A stretch of 64,000 nucleotides of DNA from Clarkia xantiana subsp. parviflora (lineage: Eukaryota; Streptophyta; Magnoliopsida; Myrtales; Onagraceae). The stretch spans positions 31,004,763 to 31,068,762 of the forward strand of contig JAPTYO010000003.1 in NCBI GenBank assembly GCA_036873135.1, in the 5' to 3' direction. Both the position numbers and the translations under genes were made by a program. The number at the start of each line of letters is the position of its first letter. The stretch's first letter is position 1. The notes below the pieces were generated by a model that was not told the DNA's origin, searched no databases, and was given only the letters and a program-made list of their open reading frames with translations. Shown here piece by piece: positions 1 to 10,928 of this stretch.

Positions 1-126
1 TTTTTTTTTACTCATATATTTTTCTTTTTCTACCGGGCTCCGAGTGATAATCAACTTGAAAATGAGATCCACACTAGATGTGATATCATCAAAGTAACAA
101 TGATGTAGTGTCTCTAAGTCTACCTA

Positions 127-441
<315 letters not shown>

Positions 442-1338
442 CACCTCCTGCCCCCAGCACCTCCGATTCAATTTCGTTGGATCTATGTTTAGATTTTAGG
501 CTCTGGATTCAGTCTCATACTAAAACCCGAGATCTGTGTACAATAAATCCAGATCTGAGGTCTCTATGTTCGATTTCGACTTTCGGCCGTTTCTAACTCC
601 ACCTCCGACCGAGTGGAGATGCAACATCCGCCGCAAGAGCATCGCCCACCGCCAGAGCACCGCCATCGGCCACACCACCTCCAGCCACCCAACCGATGAA
701 ACCCAGCCACCCCACCGGCGAAACCTCGAAGATACTATCGCGACCGTCTTCTGGCGCCTCGCATGCACCCTTCATCAACACCATGTTCCCGCAGCAACCT
801 CCAGCAGGAATCACGAACCGGTGCTCTTATCCATGAACCGGAGCAATCACGAACTGGAGCAATCTTTTCGCCTCAATAGCAGTAACATCTTCGTCTCTCC
901 TAAGAGGAAAGGAGTCGACGGGAATTCATAACAGGTTGTTGCCATGTAAGTACATCTAAAATGATTTGATAGGGATTTGCTATTTATATAGCAAAGAATT
1001 TACATTCCCACAGAATCTTAATAATAAATTAATGACTTTTTTAGGAAGTTGGTCAGATTTCGTGAAGCCGTAGAGTCTCCTCGAAAAGAGATGAATTGTT
1101 TTTATACATTGTATCTCTATCTATTTACTGTGGATTCATTCATATCAAAGAAATTTTTTGTATATCGGAGGATTTAACCTCTGTTTTTTGTGGTATTTTG
1201 TAAATTGTAAATCATTTTATTTCAATCAAAATGTTTTGGGGATTGAGATAAAGATCATTAAATTTGGTTCTTTGAATTGGGAAGGTTTTTGAATCGAGAC
1301 AAAACATCTCTATTAAAGTAGAATTCCATTTTTTTTAA
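442..1338. other. Unassigned interval with a GC-richer block
   Basis: Bases 560-930 are clearly richer in G and C than the flanks and contain a 131-codon plus-strand open frame (536-931) that I do not recognise. It has no visible domain, signal peptide or splice partner. The rest is AT-rich with no gene signal. The block could be an eroded 5' exon or promoter of a lost gene, but nothing in the sequence decides it. Confidence 0.3.
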
Positions 1339-1863
1339 GGGTTAACAGGTCTTTTGGTCTATAATGTTTGACAACTTTTGGGTTTTGGTCAATGATGTTT
1401 TTTTAACCTAGTTTTGGTACCATATGTTTGCAGATTTTTTCTAGTTTTGGTCTAACCGTTACATTCCGTCTATTTTTTGACATGTCCAAGTCACGTAATC
1501 CACCCTAAACTTTCAATTTTGTTCAATTTAGTCCATCTAATACTTTCCTAACCTTTTTTTTTGCTCAATTTAATCCCAAAGTTTCAAAAATTCAATTGGA
1601 CCTATTGTCCAATTGTGGTCAATTTTGAAACTTCGGGACTAAATTGAACAAAAAAAAGGTTAAGAAAGTATTAGAGAGACTAAATTTAAAGTTTAGAGTG
1701 GATCACGCGACTTGAACATGTCAAAAAATGGACGGAATGTAACAGTTAGACCAAAACTAGAAAAAATCTGCAAACATATGGTACCAAAACTAGGTAAAAA
1801 AAAATATCATTGACCAAAACCCAAAAGTTGTCAAACATCATGGACCAAAAGACCTGTTAACCC
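1339..1863. mobile_element. MULE-like foldback element with 9-bp TSD
   Basis: The two halves (about 1339-1600 and 1605-1863) are near-complete reverse complements, starting GGGTTAACAGGTC and ending GACCTGTTAACCC. The 9-bp flanks are identical: TTTTTTTAA at 1330-1338 and 1864-1872. A 9-bp duplication with long inverted repeats is the signature of Mutator-like elements. There is no transposase frame, so it is non-autonomous. The low-complexity duplication leaves slight doubt about the exact ends. Confidence 0.8.
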
Positions 1864-2025
1864 TTTTTTTAATTTCTAAATAGCCTTCATTTTATGTTGA
1901 TAGCAAACCCTTAGCTCAATCCATCGATTACAGCACTGAAAAAATCATCATCTCCACATTCACTCTGTTATTATCTTTCCTTCAGAATTTACAATATATA
2001 TAGATTATAATTAGCGGTTACATCT

Positions 2026-2367
2026 TGTAATACCCCATAAGTTTGTACCACATCGGTTAGAATAAGAAGATTTGAAGCTTTAATAAGCAAGAGTTGTACT
2101 ACTCAAGTCCAACAGGAATTCCTCATTTTCTAGGTCCAAAAGTGAGGACAACGGGCTTAGTTAGGCTGGGTTGGGCTAGTGGGGACAGTCGCTCGGGCTT
2201 AGGGGCGTGACAGAATGGTATCAGAGCCGACCAGGTACCGTGATCGGGCTCGCGGACCCAGTGCTATTGACCCCCGGAGTTCCGATCACCTACCGGGGGC
2301 AAACGATTCTGGTATGGGTCGCGACGTGGACATCGCGCGCATTAAGGGGGTAGATTGTAATACCCTT
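2026..2367 (+). mobile_element. TRIM/SMART-type miniature LTR retroelement, 3' truncated
   Basis: A 187-bp LTR (2026-2212) begins TGTAATACCCC and ends GTGACA. Four bases later comes TGGTATCAGAGCC (2216-2228), the standard initiator-Met tRNA primer-binding site. The internal region is only about 140 bp and non-coding. A purine tract (AAGGGGGTAGA, about 2344-2354) is followed by TGTAATACCC (2356-), the start of a second LTR that loses similarity within about 12 bases. This layout matches TRIM/SMART elements, which carry no protein genes and depend on helper retrotransposons. Confidence 0.7.
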
Positions 2368-2985
2368 CTTGAGAGTTATTTAGTTGTCCTAGCTAAACTC
2401 TCACATGAGTTCAACACTATTATCTTGCTATTATTTCCATTTTACTAATGTGTTTTCTATTTATTACTGGACGGATTTAAGGAAGTTGTTGGCAATGGTC
2501 TTGTTTGTGTAAGGCAATCGAACAACTTAGTTTACATGACGCGGTTATTAAACCAGTAGTAGGTGATCCTAGGGCTGCACATTCTATACTTCCTGGCACA
2601 TACACGGATTTAGGGAATTTATCTACAGCTTGAATCATGACAATGCTTCTATTACATATGCTCTTGTAATTTGGTAACTATTTAATTATATAAAATGTTA
2701 TGTTATTTTGAATATTCTTTATAAGTTATCAAACTAATTTTTATGTTTTCATATATTCTATTTATTAGTGATATTCCAAGGAAAATTTTACACTTGCATC
2801 GACGCAGAATGTTTCATGGGAACATCTGAATGGATATAAAGATGTGTTTGGAAGTGGGGTAGTGACTGGACTAGATAAGAAATTATCCTTCTATAATGTC
2901 GGTAAGGAATTGAAACTATATATATATATATAAAAACATATAACTTTTTTTTTTTTAAAATCCAGCCACTGATCAAGATCCCATC
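2368..2985. other. Unassigned intergenic DNA with a short open stretch
   Basis: No gene is recognised. From 2514 to 2633 the plus strand reads as 39 uninterrupted codons ending in TGA, with fairly protein-like composition (for example DAVIKPVVGDPRAAHS). I cannot match it to a family. It may be a captured or decayed exon. The rest is AT-rich. Confidence 0.2.
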
Positions 2986-3290
2986 ATTTATGAAAGGGAT
3001 TAAATACATTTTTATACCACTTTTTTTTTGCACAGAATCCACTTTTGGTACCGCTTCTATTTTTTGTATACTTTTGATACCAATTCTTTCAACTTTGTAT
3101 CCTTTTGGTACCACCGTTAACTTTCCGTCCAAATTTGTCGTTTAGTGTCATGTGTCATGCACGTGACTGCCCTAAAATTTTGAATTTGTTTCAATTTACT
3201 CCATCTAATACATCCCTAACTTTTAATTTATTCAATTTAGTCCTAAAATTTCAAAACCAAACCCTTAACCCAAATTGACCTCCCTCGAAG
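2986..3290. repeat. Single arm of a MULE-like inverted-repeat element
   Basis: The text (variants of TTTTGGTACCAC, TTTCCGTCC, ATGTGTCATGCACGTGACT, then AATTTAGTCC) closely resembles one arm of the foldback elements at 1339-1863 and 35171-35889. The partner arm is missing, so this looks like a half element or a deletion derivative. Ends are approximate. Confidence 0.5.
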
Positions 3291-3675
3291 TAACATCTGG
3301 TGCAAACATTTGTCTGTTAATCATTTCACATAAATCAGATTGATTTTGTGATTAATTGGCTTTGGGGCCGGGCCATGCGCAAGCTCCTATCGCAAAGCGT
3401 TTAAGTAGCATTTTTGTTTGTGTAACTTCAAAACTGATTTCGGAACTTGACAATTGACATGTACGCTTTGTTGTCTCTTAATAACAGTATGTTGCATTTC
3501 TAGCTCGTGCTCTCATATTATTGGGTTGTGATCTCCGGTTGAATCTTGAACCCGACCGTCCGTGCGCCCGAATCTGCACTAAGGGATAAACCAGGTTTGT
3601 GCCCGGTAATCCTCCTCCGAAGCTTAAGTCAGAACTCAGAAGACAAGTTTAAGAACTGATATGTATTGTAGTATA

Positions 3676-4238
3676 TAGGGCTGGCAATTTGTGACACGAC
3701 ACGATAGCACGACACGAACACGCACGAAAAAAACCGTGTTCGTGCTAGCATATGGCAGTACGATAACACGATAGCACGAACACGACTTACACGATATAAC
3801 TTCCGTGCCGTGTTCGTGTTTGAGTATCCTAACACGACACGCACGATAACACGATAAAGTTGTGCTAATAAGACTAAATTTTAAGTATTTTTTGAGCAAA
3901 TCTTATCTATTACCTCCAATTAGTGGTTTATTATTTAGTGTTTTTAAACTATATAATACTAACTTATGAATAGTGACATATTAATTCATGGTTTTTTAAA
4001 TATGAAGTTAATTATTTTGATTTTTGCTCAAAGATATCGTATATATATATATACAACCGAATATCCTTCACAACACGATAGCACGACACGAACACGCACG
4101 AAAATATCCGTGTCGTGTTCGTGTTTGTAAAATGTGGCACGATAAGCTTATCGTGCGTGTTCGTGTTCAGTAAGTTTAACACGACACGATCACTGATGCG
4201 CACGATAGCACGCACGATAGCACGAATTGCCACCCCTA
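3676..4238. mobile_element. hAT-type non-autonomous element (MITE) with 8-bp TSD
   Basis: The ends are TAGGGCTGGCAATT and AATTGCCACCCCTA, the typical hAT terminal inverted repeat. Both sides are flanked by the same 8 bases, GTAGTATA (3668-3675 and 4239-4246), as expected for hAT transposition. The subterminal regions carry many copies of an ACGACACGAACACGCACGA-like motif in both orientations, probably transposase binding sites. No transposase is encoded. The centre (3860-4060) is AT-rich. Confidence 0.85.
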
Positions 4239-4499
4239 GTAGTATATATCCAACTGTAAAAAATGAGAAGAGATGTGAACTTATATTTATAGGGAATGAC
4301 CTATATGGAAACTGGCACATGCACTTATGATGCACCAGATACCTTTGTATGGAAAGTTGTATATGCATACTTTCCTTACGGAGAGGGGATCACGTATTTA
4401 AGTTTAGGTTCATAAGACATCGTCAATTCTACTTGGAGAAGACGAGAGACCAATCGATTACGTCAAAGAGGTCACTCGTTAATTTGTAATTAGGACAAT
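4239..4499. other. Intergenic spacer, nothing recognised
   Basis: Ordinary AT-rich sequence lies between the hAT element and the minisatellite. No open frame or repeat of note was seen. Confidence 0.3.
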
Positions 4500-4735
4500 G
4501 AGAATGGTCGTTCCCTCTCGTATGAGAGATGGACGATCCTCTCTCATATGAGAGGGATCGTCTCCCTCTCATGTGAGAGGGGACGACCCTCTCTCTTATG
4601 AGAGGGGTCGTCCCCCTCTCATGTGGGAGGGGACGACCTCCTTCTCTAAGAGAGGGGTCGTTTCCCTCCCCTAAGAGAAGGGACAATTCCCTTCTCCTTA
4701 TAGAGAGGGAATCGTCTTCTTCGTTCGGAGAGGGT
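4500..4735. repeat. Palindromic minisatellite (CCCTCTC/GAGAGGG units)
   Basis: About seven diverged units of roughly 30 bp repeat the theme CTCTC-(A)TATGAGAGGGG-(A/T)CGTC-CCC. Each unit contains short inverted repeats (CTCTCATATGAGAG), so the array can fold into a series of hairpins. The 85-codon minus-strand frame through it is an artefact of the repeat. Confidence 0.7.
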
Positions 4736-5483
4736 TCTTTTACTTTGTTTTACCTTTTGGTAGTCCGACTTTGACCGGATGAATAGGATTACTGTCCGGT
4801 TCTTAGACCGATATCCATCACATATCACATAAACCACAGAGATATAAAGCCAGGGAACCTGCTTATTGGAGCTCAGGTAATATTGAGCTCAGGTAATATG
4901 GAGCTTTTATTTCACAGTTTCATCTATGGAATCAGATAATGACACGTGTTCAAATCAATTGTTTTATGGTGTATTATAGTAAATTATAGAGATTATGGTT
5001 CAAAATCGTTATTATTTTGATATGTAGTACATTTAAAATTCTAAGTTTTAAAACACGCCGAAAAAAACTATATATATAAAAAAAACAATATACTATTTAA
5101 TGTAACGTCTTTTATATTTTAATCATATAAATATATGTATTTTCTATAAAAAAGTTTATATTCTAAATATTGTATGAAATATTCATTATATTTTTATACT
5201 TACGAATGATTTTTTTTATGTGGAAGTAGATATAATGATTTTTCTAATGAAATGTCATATTATATATTTTAATTTACATATATTATTATTATATAGTTAT
5301 AGATTAATAAACAATAAGACAATTTTTTAGTATATTAATTTAAAAATAAATTCTAACGCAAATTGTAGATTGATATATTAGTATAATATAAATGATCATT
5401 TAAGTAAAAATTAACGCGCACACAAAATAACTAGTATTATAATAAATTTATATTTTTTAGAGAAATCTTAATTATTAATTATG

Positions 5484-5517
<34 letters not shown>

Positions 5518-5933
5518 TACTAAAATATAATATATCTTTTACAAAAAAGAATAAACTTTAACAAAATAAATCACTAATAAAGAAGTTATAAACGTATTTT
5601 TTTTATTATGATAGTTACAACGTGTACTTTTTTAATATAGATATTTTAGGAATTATTACAACTAAGAATTAATAAATTTATTTATATTACTGTAAAAAAA
5701 ATTAAATAAACTTCATAAAATTGAGATAGTATGATTAAATCGATTAATTCTATCCAAATTCAAATTTAGATGTGTTAAAACTAGTGGTGTGAGAAATTTT
5801 CTCCTACAAATTCTCTTGTCCATCATACATGCTTATAAATGGAAGAAGTCTTGTCTCAATAATTAAGCTCTCTTGCCCCCAATCATACATTTCATTCACT
5901 TTCCTCAGCTTCCTCCCTCTTTGGTGTGGCAAG
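4736..5933. other. AT-rich intergenic DNA upstream of the ADF gene
   Basis: It is strongly AT-rich, with a (TA)n run at about 5485-5515. No coding or RNA gene was seen. The last few hundred bases presumably hold the ADF promoter and 5' leader. I could not place a TATA box with confidence in this AT background. Confidence 0.4.
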
Positions 5934-6535
5934 ATGGTATTGTCTTTTGCAACATTTTCAATTTAATAATTATTAGTAATTTATTTTATCTTTTATTGTG
6001 TTCTTGTCACAACTTTAAATTTTACTTTTTATTTATGTTTCAGGCAAACTCTTCGTCAGGAATGGCTGTAAATGATGAGTGCAAACTCAAGTTTCTGGAG
6101 TTAAAAGCCAAAAGGAGCTTTAGGTTCATAATCTTCAAAATTGATGAGGAGATCCAACAAGTAAAGGTGGAGAAATTAGGGCAAGCCAATGAAAGCTATG
6201 AAGATTTTACTTCTAGTTTTCCCCGTGACGAGTGTCGTTATGCAGTTTATGATTACGATTTTACCACTAATGAGAACTGTCAGAAAAGCAAGATCTATTT
6301 TATTGCCTGGTAAGAAATACATGAAATTACGGTAGAGTAAATTGTACATAAATATGAAATATATCACAGTTTATCTTTATGTAGGTCACCCGACTCGTCG
6401 AAGGTGAGGAGTAAAATGCTATATGCTAGTTCCAAGGATCGATTCAAGAGGGAGTTAGATGGCATTCAAGTTGAGCTGCAAGCAACTGATCCTAGTGAAA
6501 TGAGCTTGGATATTGTGAAAGAAAGGGCTTTTTAG
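5934..6535 (+). CDS. ADF: Actin-depolymerising factor (ADF/cofilin)
   Basis: The gene encodes a 139-residue ADF/cofilin, which binds F- and G-actin, severs filaments and speeds turnover in the cytoplasm. Three exons: 5934-5936 (the ATG alone), 6044-6309 and 6385-6535, with GT-AG introns. A one-codon first exon is the usual plant ADF arrangement and decides the start. The protein begins [18 protein letters not shown]. It keeps the N-terminal serine stretch that is phospho-regulated in this family, the central YAVYDYDF strand, and the actin-binding helix region [15 protein letters not shown] near residues 94-112. Length matches the family norm, and the frame is intact to TAG. Both introns are short and AT-rich. 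Function is assigned by homology with high certainty; the paralogue number cannot be judged. Confidence 0.96.
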
Positions 6536-7330
6536 ATTGTGCATCTTCATATTGAACAACTAGAGACCAATGAACCCTTAATTTCTAACCTTTCGAACTG
6601 TGTTTCACATATTAATGTGTATAGGTGTATTAAAAAACCATCCTTATTACTTTGTAAAACAAATATTATTTAATGCCAAAATATGTATTTAAAAAATGAC
6701 AACTTCTAAATGTAGGGGATGCATTGTGCAATATATATGTATTATTATTATTATTATTATATTTTAAAAAGAAAAAAAATTATCTTTAAATATAAGTGTT
6801 GTAATGCTTTAACTTTATTATATTTAATGTAATAACTTTATTTATGTATCTCTAAACGTAATCATTCATATAATGAATACACGATGAATAAAAAAATAAG
6901 TAATTTGTTTAAAAATAAGATATCAATTTACTTGAATGTTCAAAAGTCATTTAGCACTTTGTTAGATTGTCTATACATCAACTATCAATTTATCGAGTTC
7001 GTGTTTATCAGATGCTGTTTATGTGAACCATTTCGTTCAAAGTATACATTAATATAATACTAAAAGAGCTAAAATTTTATACACATGTAAAATTTAAACT
7101 AGTAGAATATATATAAATAAAAAAACAAAAAAAAAACTTTCTATTATATCAATTTTGATAATTAACTCAATGGGATATATATGGCCAAAAAAAAAACTCA
7201 ATGGTAAATAAGATCCGGTTCAGTTCAAGAACGGTCAGGTTGGAGTGGTGATCTGTTCCAATAAGAATCTCTCGCTCCTCGCTAGGGTTTAAGCCTCTAT
7301 CCCTCTCTCTGTGATTTGCGAATTCCAACG
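6536..7330. other. AT-rich spacer between ADF and NOB1
   Basis: It contains the ADF 3' end, a (TTA)n run at about 6741-6760 and, toward the right, a CT-rich leader (CTCGCTCCTCGC, CCTCTATCCCTCTCTCT, 7268-7312) that is probably the NOB1 5' UTR. No gene is present. Confidence 0.4.
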
Positions 7331-10055
7331 ATGGAGGAAACCCCGCCGCAACCCATCGTCGCTGTTGCTCAAGCTCCTTGCTGGAGCAGTATACTGAAGA
7401 GTCAGCCACCTCCGAAGCCAGTTGAGCAGCACGATGTCGCTTCGGCCGATAAATTCATCGTCGGTAACTGCAAGTCCTCCAAAGGTGTCGCCATCGCCGT
7501 CGTCGATGCGAATGCAGTCATCGAAGGAAGACAAAGCCTCCACAACTTGGCGGACAGGTTCGTGTCTGTTCCTGAGGTGATGAGCGAGATCCGTGACCCT
7601 GAGGCTCGCCGCCGTCTCGATTTCTTGCCATTCCCCATCGAAACAATGGAGCCTTCTCCGGAATCACTGAGTAAAGGTAAATTCTTCTCAGGAATTTATT
7701 CATTAGAATGCATCTTGAAAGAGCTGCTAGAATGTTTGTTTGGTGTACAAGTCTCAGGAATTTATTCATTTGAATGCATCTTGAAAGAGCTGCTAGAATG
7801 TTTGTTTGGTGTATTCTGTGAATTTGATACGCAATATTTATTGGATAAAATAGTTAATGCAACGTCAATTGACAGTTACCAAGTTTGCGAAGGCAACAGG
7901 AGACATACAGACGTTGTCAGATGTTGATATAAAATTGATTGCCCTGACTTATACTCTGGAAGCTCAAATCCATGGCACACAAAATTTAAGAGACTGCCCT
8001 CCACCTGTTCAGACAGTTAATGTCAAGAGGCTTCCTGAGAAAGAGATGCCTGGGTGGGGCGCGAATGTTCCTAATCTGGAAGAGTGGGAAGCATTGGAAC
8101 AAGATGGGGAGGATGTATCAAATACTGAATCCAAAATTCTCCCGTTGAAAGACTTGAATTTGAATGTTATTCCCGAAAACGGCCTTTCCGGAGAAACCTT
8201 ATCTGCCACTGCTGATAACCAGTCTGAGAATCAGGAAGGTTTCGAGGGAGGGTTGAGGACAAATAAGAGATATCCTCCTAAGAAGGATGTTGTCATTGAT
8301 GGGAAGAAGATGGTTGCTGATGGAATTGATGCATCGAAGGGGGAAATTGATGCTGATGCTGGTGATTGGATGCCTGCTGTTAGCCGTAGTACTCACAGAA
8401 GATTTCTTAGAAGAAAAGCAAGGCGTGAGTCTAATGAAGCATTATTCGAGAAAGAATGCGGGCAGAAGCCTGATGACACGGTGGACAATAATCAAGCCTC
8501 TGCAGATTTTTCATTGCGCCCATGTACTGGAAATGTGAAATCAGTTGACGCAACTTCCGAGGAGGCTGGTACTGAAACAGCAGCAGGGTTGTGTGGCACT
8601 GAAGGTCTGCCTCCACTCTTGAATCAGTTGAGCCTGGAGGAAGAATCATGTACTGTTCTTGAAGAAGGTAAAGATCTTGATCTTGTTGAAGGAGATGAAG
8701 ACGATGTTAATGTAATCGGTGCAGAGTTGGATGTCTCAAGCCAGACAAACACAAGTGATGATGAATCTTATCTGGACGATGAGAGCAGTGAGCAGAGTTG
8801 GATGGTCAGGTCAATGTCAGAGTCTACTGTAGCTTGTGTTACCAGTGACTTTGCAATGCAAAATGTCATCCTTCAGATGGGTCTGCGGCTCCTAGCACCT
8901 GGTGGAATGCAAATTCGACAGCTCCAAAGGTACATCTGAATTGTCTATCTTTGTGTGATGATTAATTCTTGTAAATTGTTTTAAATGACAAAACACTAGT
9001 GGTATAGTGCATGCAATGATGCTAGCTGTTCTAGATTGCGAAAAAGCTTGGTATGTAGGCTGCTCTGTCTTGAAATATTTAATTGAATACCTAATAGACT
9101 CTGTCTCGTCCAAGGTCAACTTCTAAAGTATAAAATATTACGGGAAAGTCATATAATCAACTTTCTTTTCAATCAATGATAGCAAATATTTTGGTACCCT
9201 TATCCGATTAGCATAATAAATTTTCATCCGAGTCCTAAGATCGATAGGCCATAGGTAATGGAGGGATCTGATTATTATTATTATTATTATTATTATTTTG
9301 GCTTGTTGGTTTGTATACTCAAGCCTCACAATACCTTCAAACTCTTAGTCTTCATTCATTAATGTATAAGAGCTCCATCTTCATTGCAATCATTGTTCAG
9401 ACCTTTCCATGTTAAGTTACTACCATGCTTATGAGTCGTTCCATTGTTTTAACCAGATGGATTCTGAAATGCCATGCTTGTTATGCTGTCACTGCTGAAA
9501 TGAGTAGAATCTTCTGCCCGAAGTGTGGAAATGGTGGGACTTTGCGCAGAGCAGCCGTCACTGTTAATGAGAACGGAATTATAATGGCTGCCCACCAACC
9601 GCGCATTAGACTTCGTGGCACCAAAGTAAGTAAAACTCATCCACTCTCCCAAATGTGGGTATCATTGATTAATCGATCTTGACAATTAAGTACGTATTTT
9701 GCTCGTGCAGTTCTCGTTGCCCACACCTCAGGGTGGAAGAGATGCCATCACTAAGAATCTGATCTTGCGCGAGGATCAGCTACCGCAGAAGTATCTTCAC
9801 CCTAAAACAAAAAAGAAGTCCAACAAGGTCAGTTCCTGCTATTTGTGTTGTCTTCTCTTTCAGTTCAAGTCCAGACCCTAAACCTTAAAAATGTCTTTAT
9901 GTTTGCAGGAAATTGAGTTCATGACACCAGACAACATCTTCGTCCACCACACGGATAAGAGGTCTCCTTTTCAGCCTCCGGTGAGGAAAGCCATGGCGGT
10001 TTTCAGTGGAAAGAGGAATCCCAATGATAACCATTATTCCCGATCGAGACATTGA
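7331..10055 (+). CDS. NOB1: 20S pre-rRNA D-site endonuclease NOB1
   Basis: NOB1 is the PIN-domain nuclease that cuts 20S pre-rRNA at site D to make the 18S 3' end during late 40S assembly. Five exons: 7331-7676, 7876-8929, 9457-9625, 9711-9827 and 9909-10055 give 610 residues. Exon 1 starts MEETPPQP and carries the PIN core AIAVVDANAVIEG with its metal-binding aspartate near residue 60. Exon 2 completes the PIN fold (LSDVDIKLIALTYTLEAQ), then has a long acidic linker with GDWMPAVSRSTHRRF. Exon 3 has the zinc ribbon CHACY...CPKCG. Exons 4-5 carry FSLPTPQGGRDA and the basic tail. The length is typical for plants, longer than in animals. The chosen ATG is the first in frame before the conserved region. 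The coding frame is unbroken. Confidence 0.96.
7687..7813. repeat. Direct duplication in NOB1 intron 1
   Basis: A block of about 63 bp beginning TCTCAGGAATTTATTCATT is repeated head to tail with a single A/T difference. It occupies most of intron 1 and keeps the reading frame open, which makes the first exon look 203 codons long if the intron is ignored. The splice sites lie outside it. Confidence 0.85.
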
Positions 10056-10301
10056 TAACGACGGTTCGGAAATTACTGCGATTCAAGGTGATGTCGTTTG
10101 AGGTTTTGTTCTGTTGAGTGTAGCCATCTTTTGCTTGAACTGAGAAATGCGTGTTTCTTGTAAGAACTTCTATATATCTAAGCAATGTTTTTTTTTTTAA
10201 TTGCACCATGAGAAAATATCTTGATTTCACCAACGTTGTTACTTTAACATGCACAAATACGACATGAACAAGGTAAATGTCGAAAAGAACCATTTAAAAA
10301 A
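10056..10301. other. NOB1 3' region
   Basis: Presumed 3' UTR and spacer of NOB1. Nothing else is recognised. Confidence 0.4.
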
Positions 10302-10853
10302 AGGTTAACAACTTAATTAAAGTTCGTACCATATTGCTTTTGTTCCAATGCTAATCGGTGTTTCAGATTTTATTTTTGTTATTTTTTTTCCTTTCGTTTA
10401 TTCTATTAAATTTGACGAATTTTGGTCTAATGGCTCAGTAAGAGCATTGGGTTCCTTATGATTTTTAATAAATTTGACGAATTTTGATCTAATAACTTCA
10501 TAAAATTAACTTTAAGAGCATTTAAAGAAGAGAAAGAATGAAAGAGCACTTTGATGTACATTTAACTTGAGTCAATTAATGTGTACACACAGTAAAAATG
10601 AAGAATTTATGTAGAATTGGTATAAATATACATAAATTGAAGAAAATTTATACCTAAATTCGTCAAATCTAACAAAAAAAAAAAAACGAACAGAAAACAA
10701 AAAAGCAACAAAATATATAACACCTATTAACAATGAAAATGAAAGGATCATCTAAAAACAACATAGTGCAGATCAGTAACTATAAAAACAATATGGTCCA
10801 AACTGGAAAAATACCATGGTGCAAACCTGGGATCATAATTAAGTTATTTACCT
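10302..10853. mobile_element. MULE-like inverted-repeat element
   Basis: It opens AGGTTAACAACTTAATTA and closes with the inverted copy TAATTAAGTTATTTACCT. Inner matches include ACCATATTGCTTTTGTT against the inverted AAAACAATATGGTCCA. A purine-rich inner arm (ACAAAAAAGCAACAAAA) mirrors the left TTTTTGTTATTTTTTTTCC. No transposase frame is present. The flanking 9 bases are both A-rich but not identical, so the duplication is eroded. Confidence 0.55.
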
Positions 10854-10928
10854 AAAAATGAGTAATTTATGTGCAACGAATGTTGTCTTTTATTAAGTTT
10901 CATGGCTACACAACAGTTGACGTGACAC

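Noticed and set aside
536..931. 131-codon plus-strand open frame in a GC-richer block
   Set aside because: No recognisable domain, proline/histidine/serine-heavy low-complexity composition, and competing frames on the other strand. Not enough to call a gene.
2986..3290. Protein-coding frame on the minus strand (2788-3132)
   Set aside because: It lies in a MULE-like arm and the peptide is lysine/tyrosine low complexity.
4500..4735. CRISPR-like array
   Set aside because: Regular palindromic units are present, but there are no unique spacers or cas genes, and the host is a plant; it is a minisatellite.
4429..4837. Minus-strand frames through the minisatellite
   Set aside because: The peptides are simple products of the repeated GAGAGGG units; no coding constraint is visible.
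7677..7927. Read-through of NOB1 exon 1 into the intron as a 203-codon protein
   Set aside because: The added residues come from the duplicated intron block; a proper donor at 7677 and acceptor at 7875 restore the conserved PIN domain.
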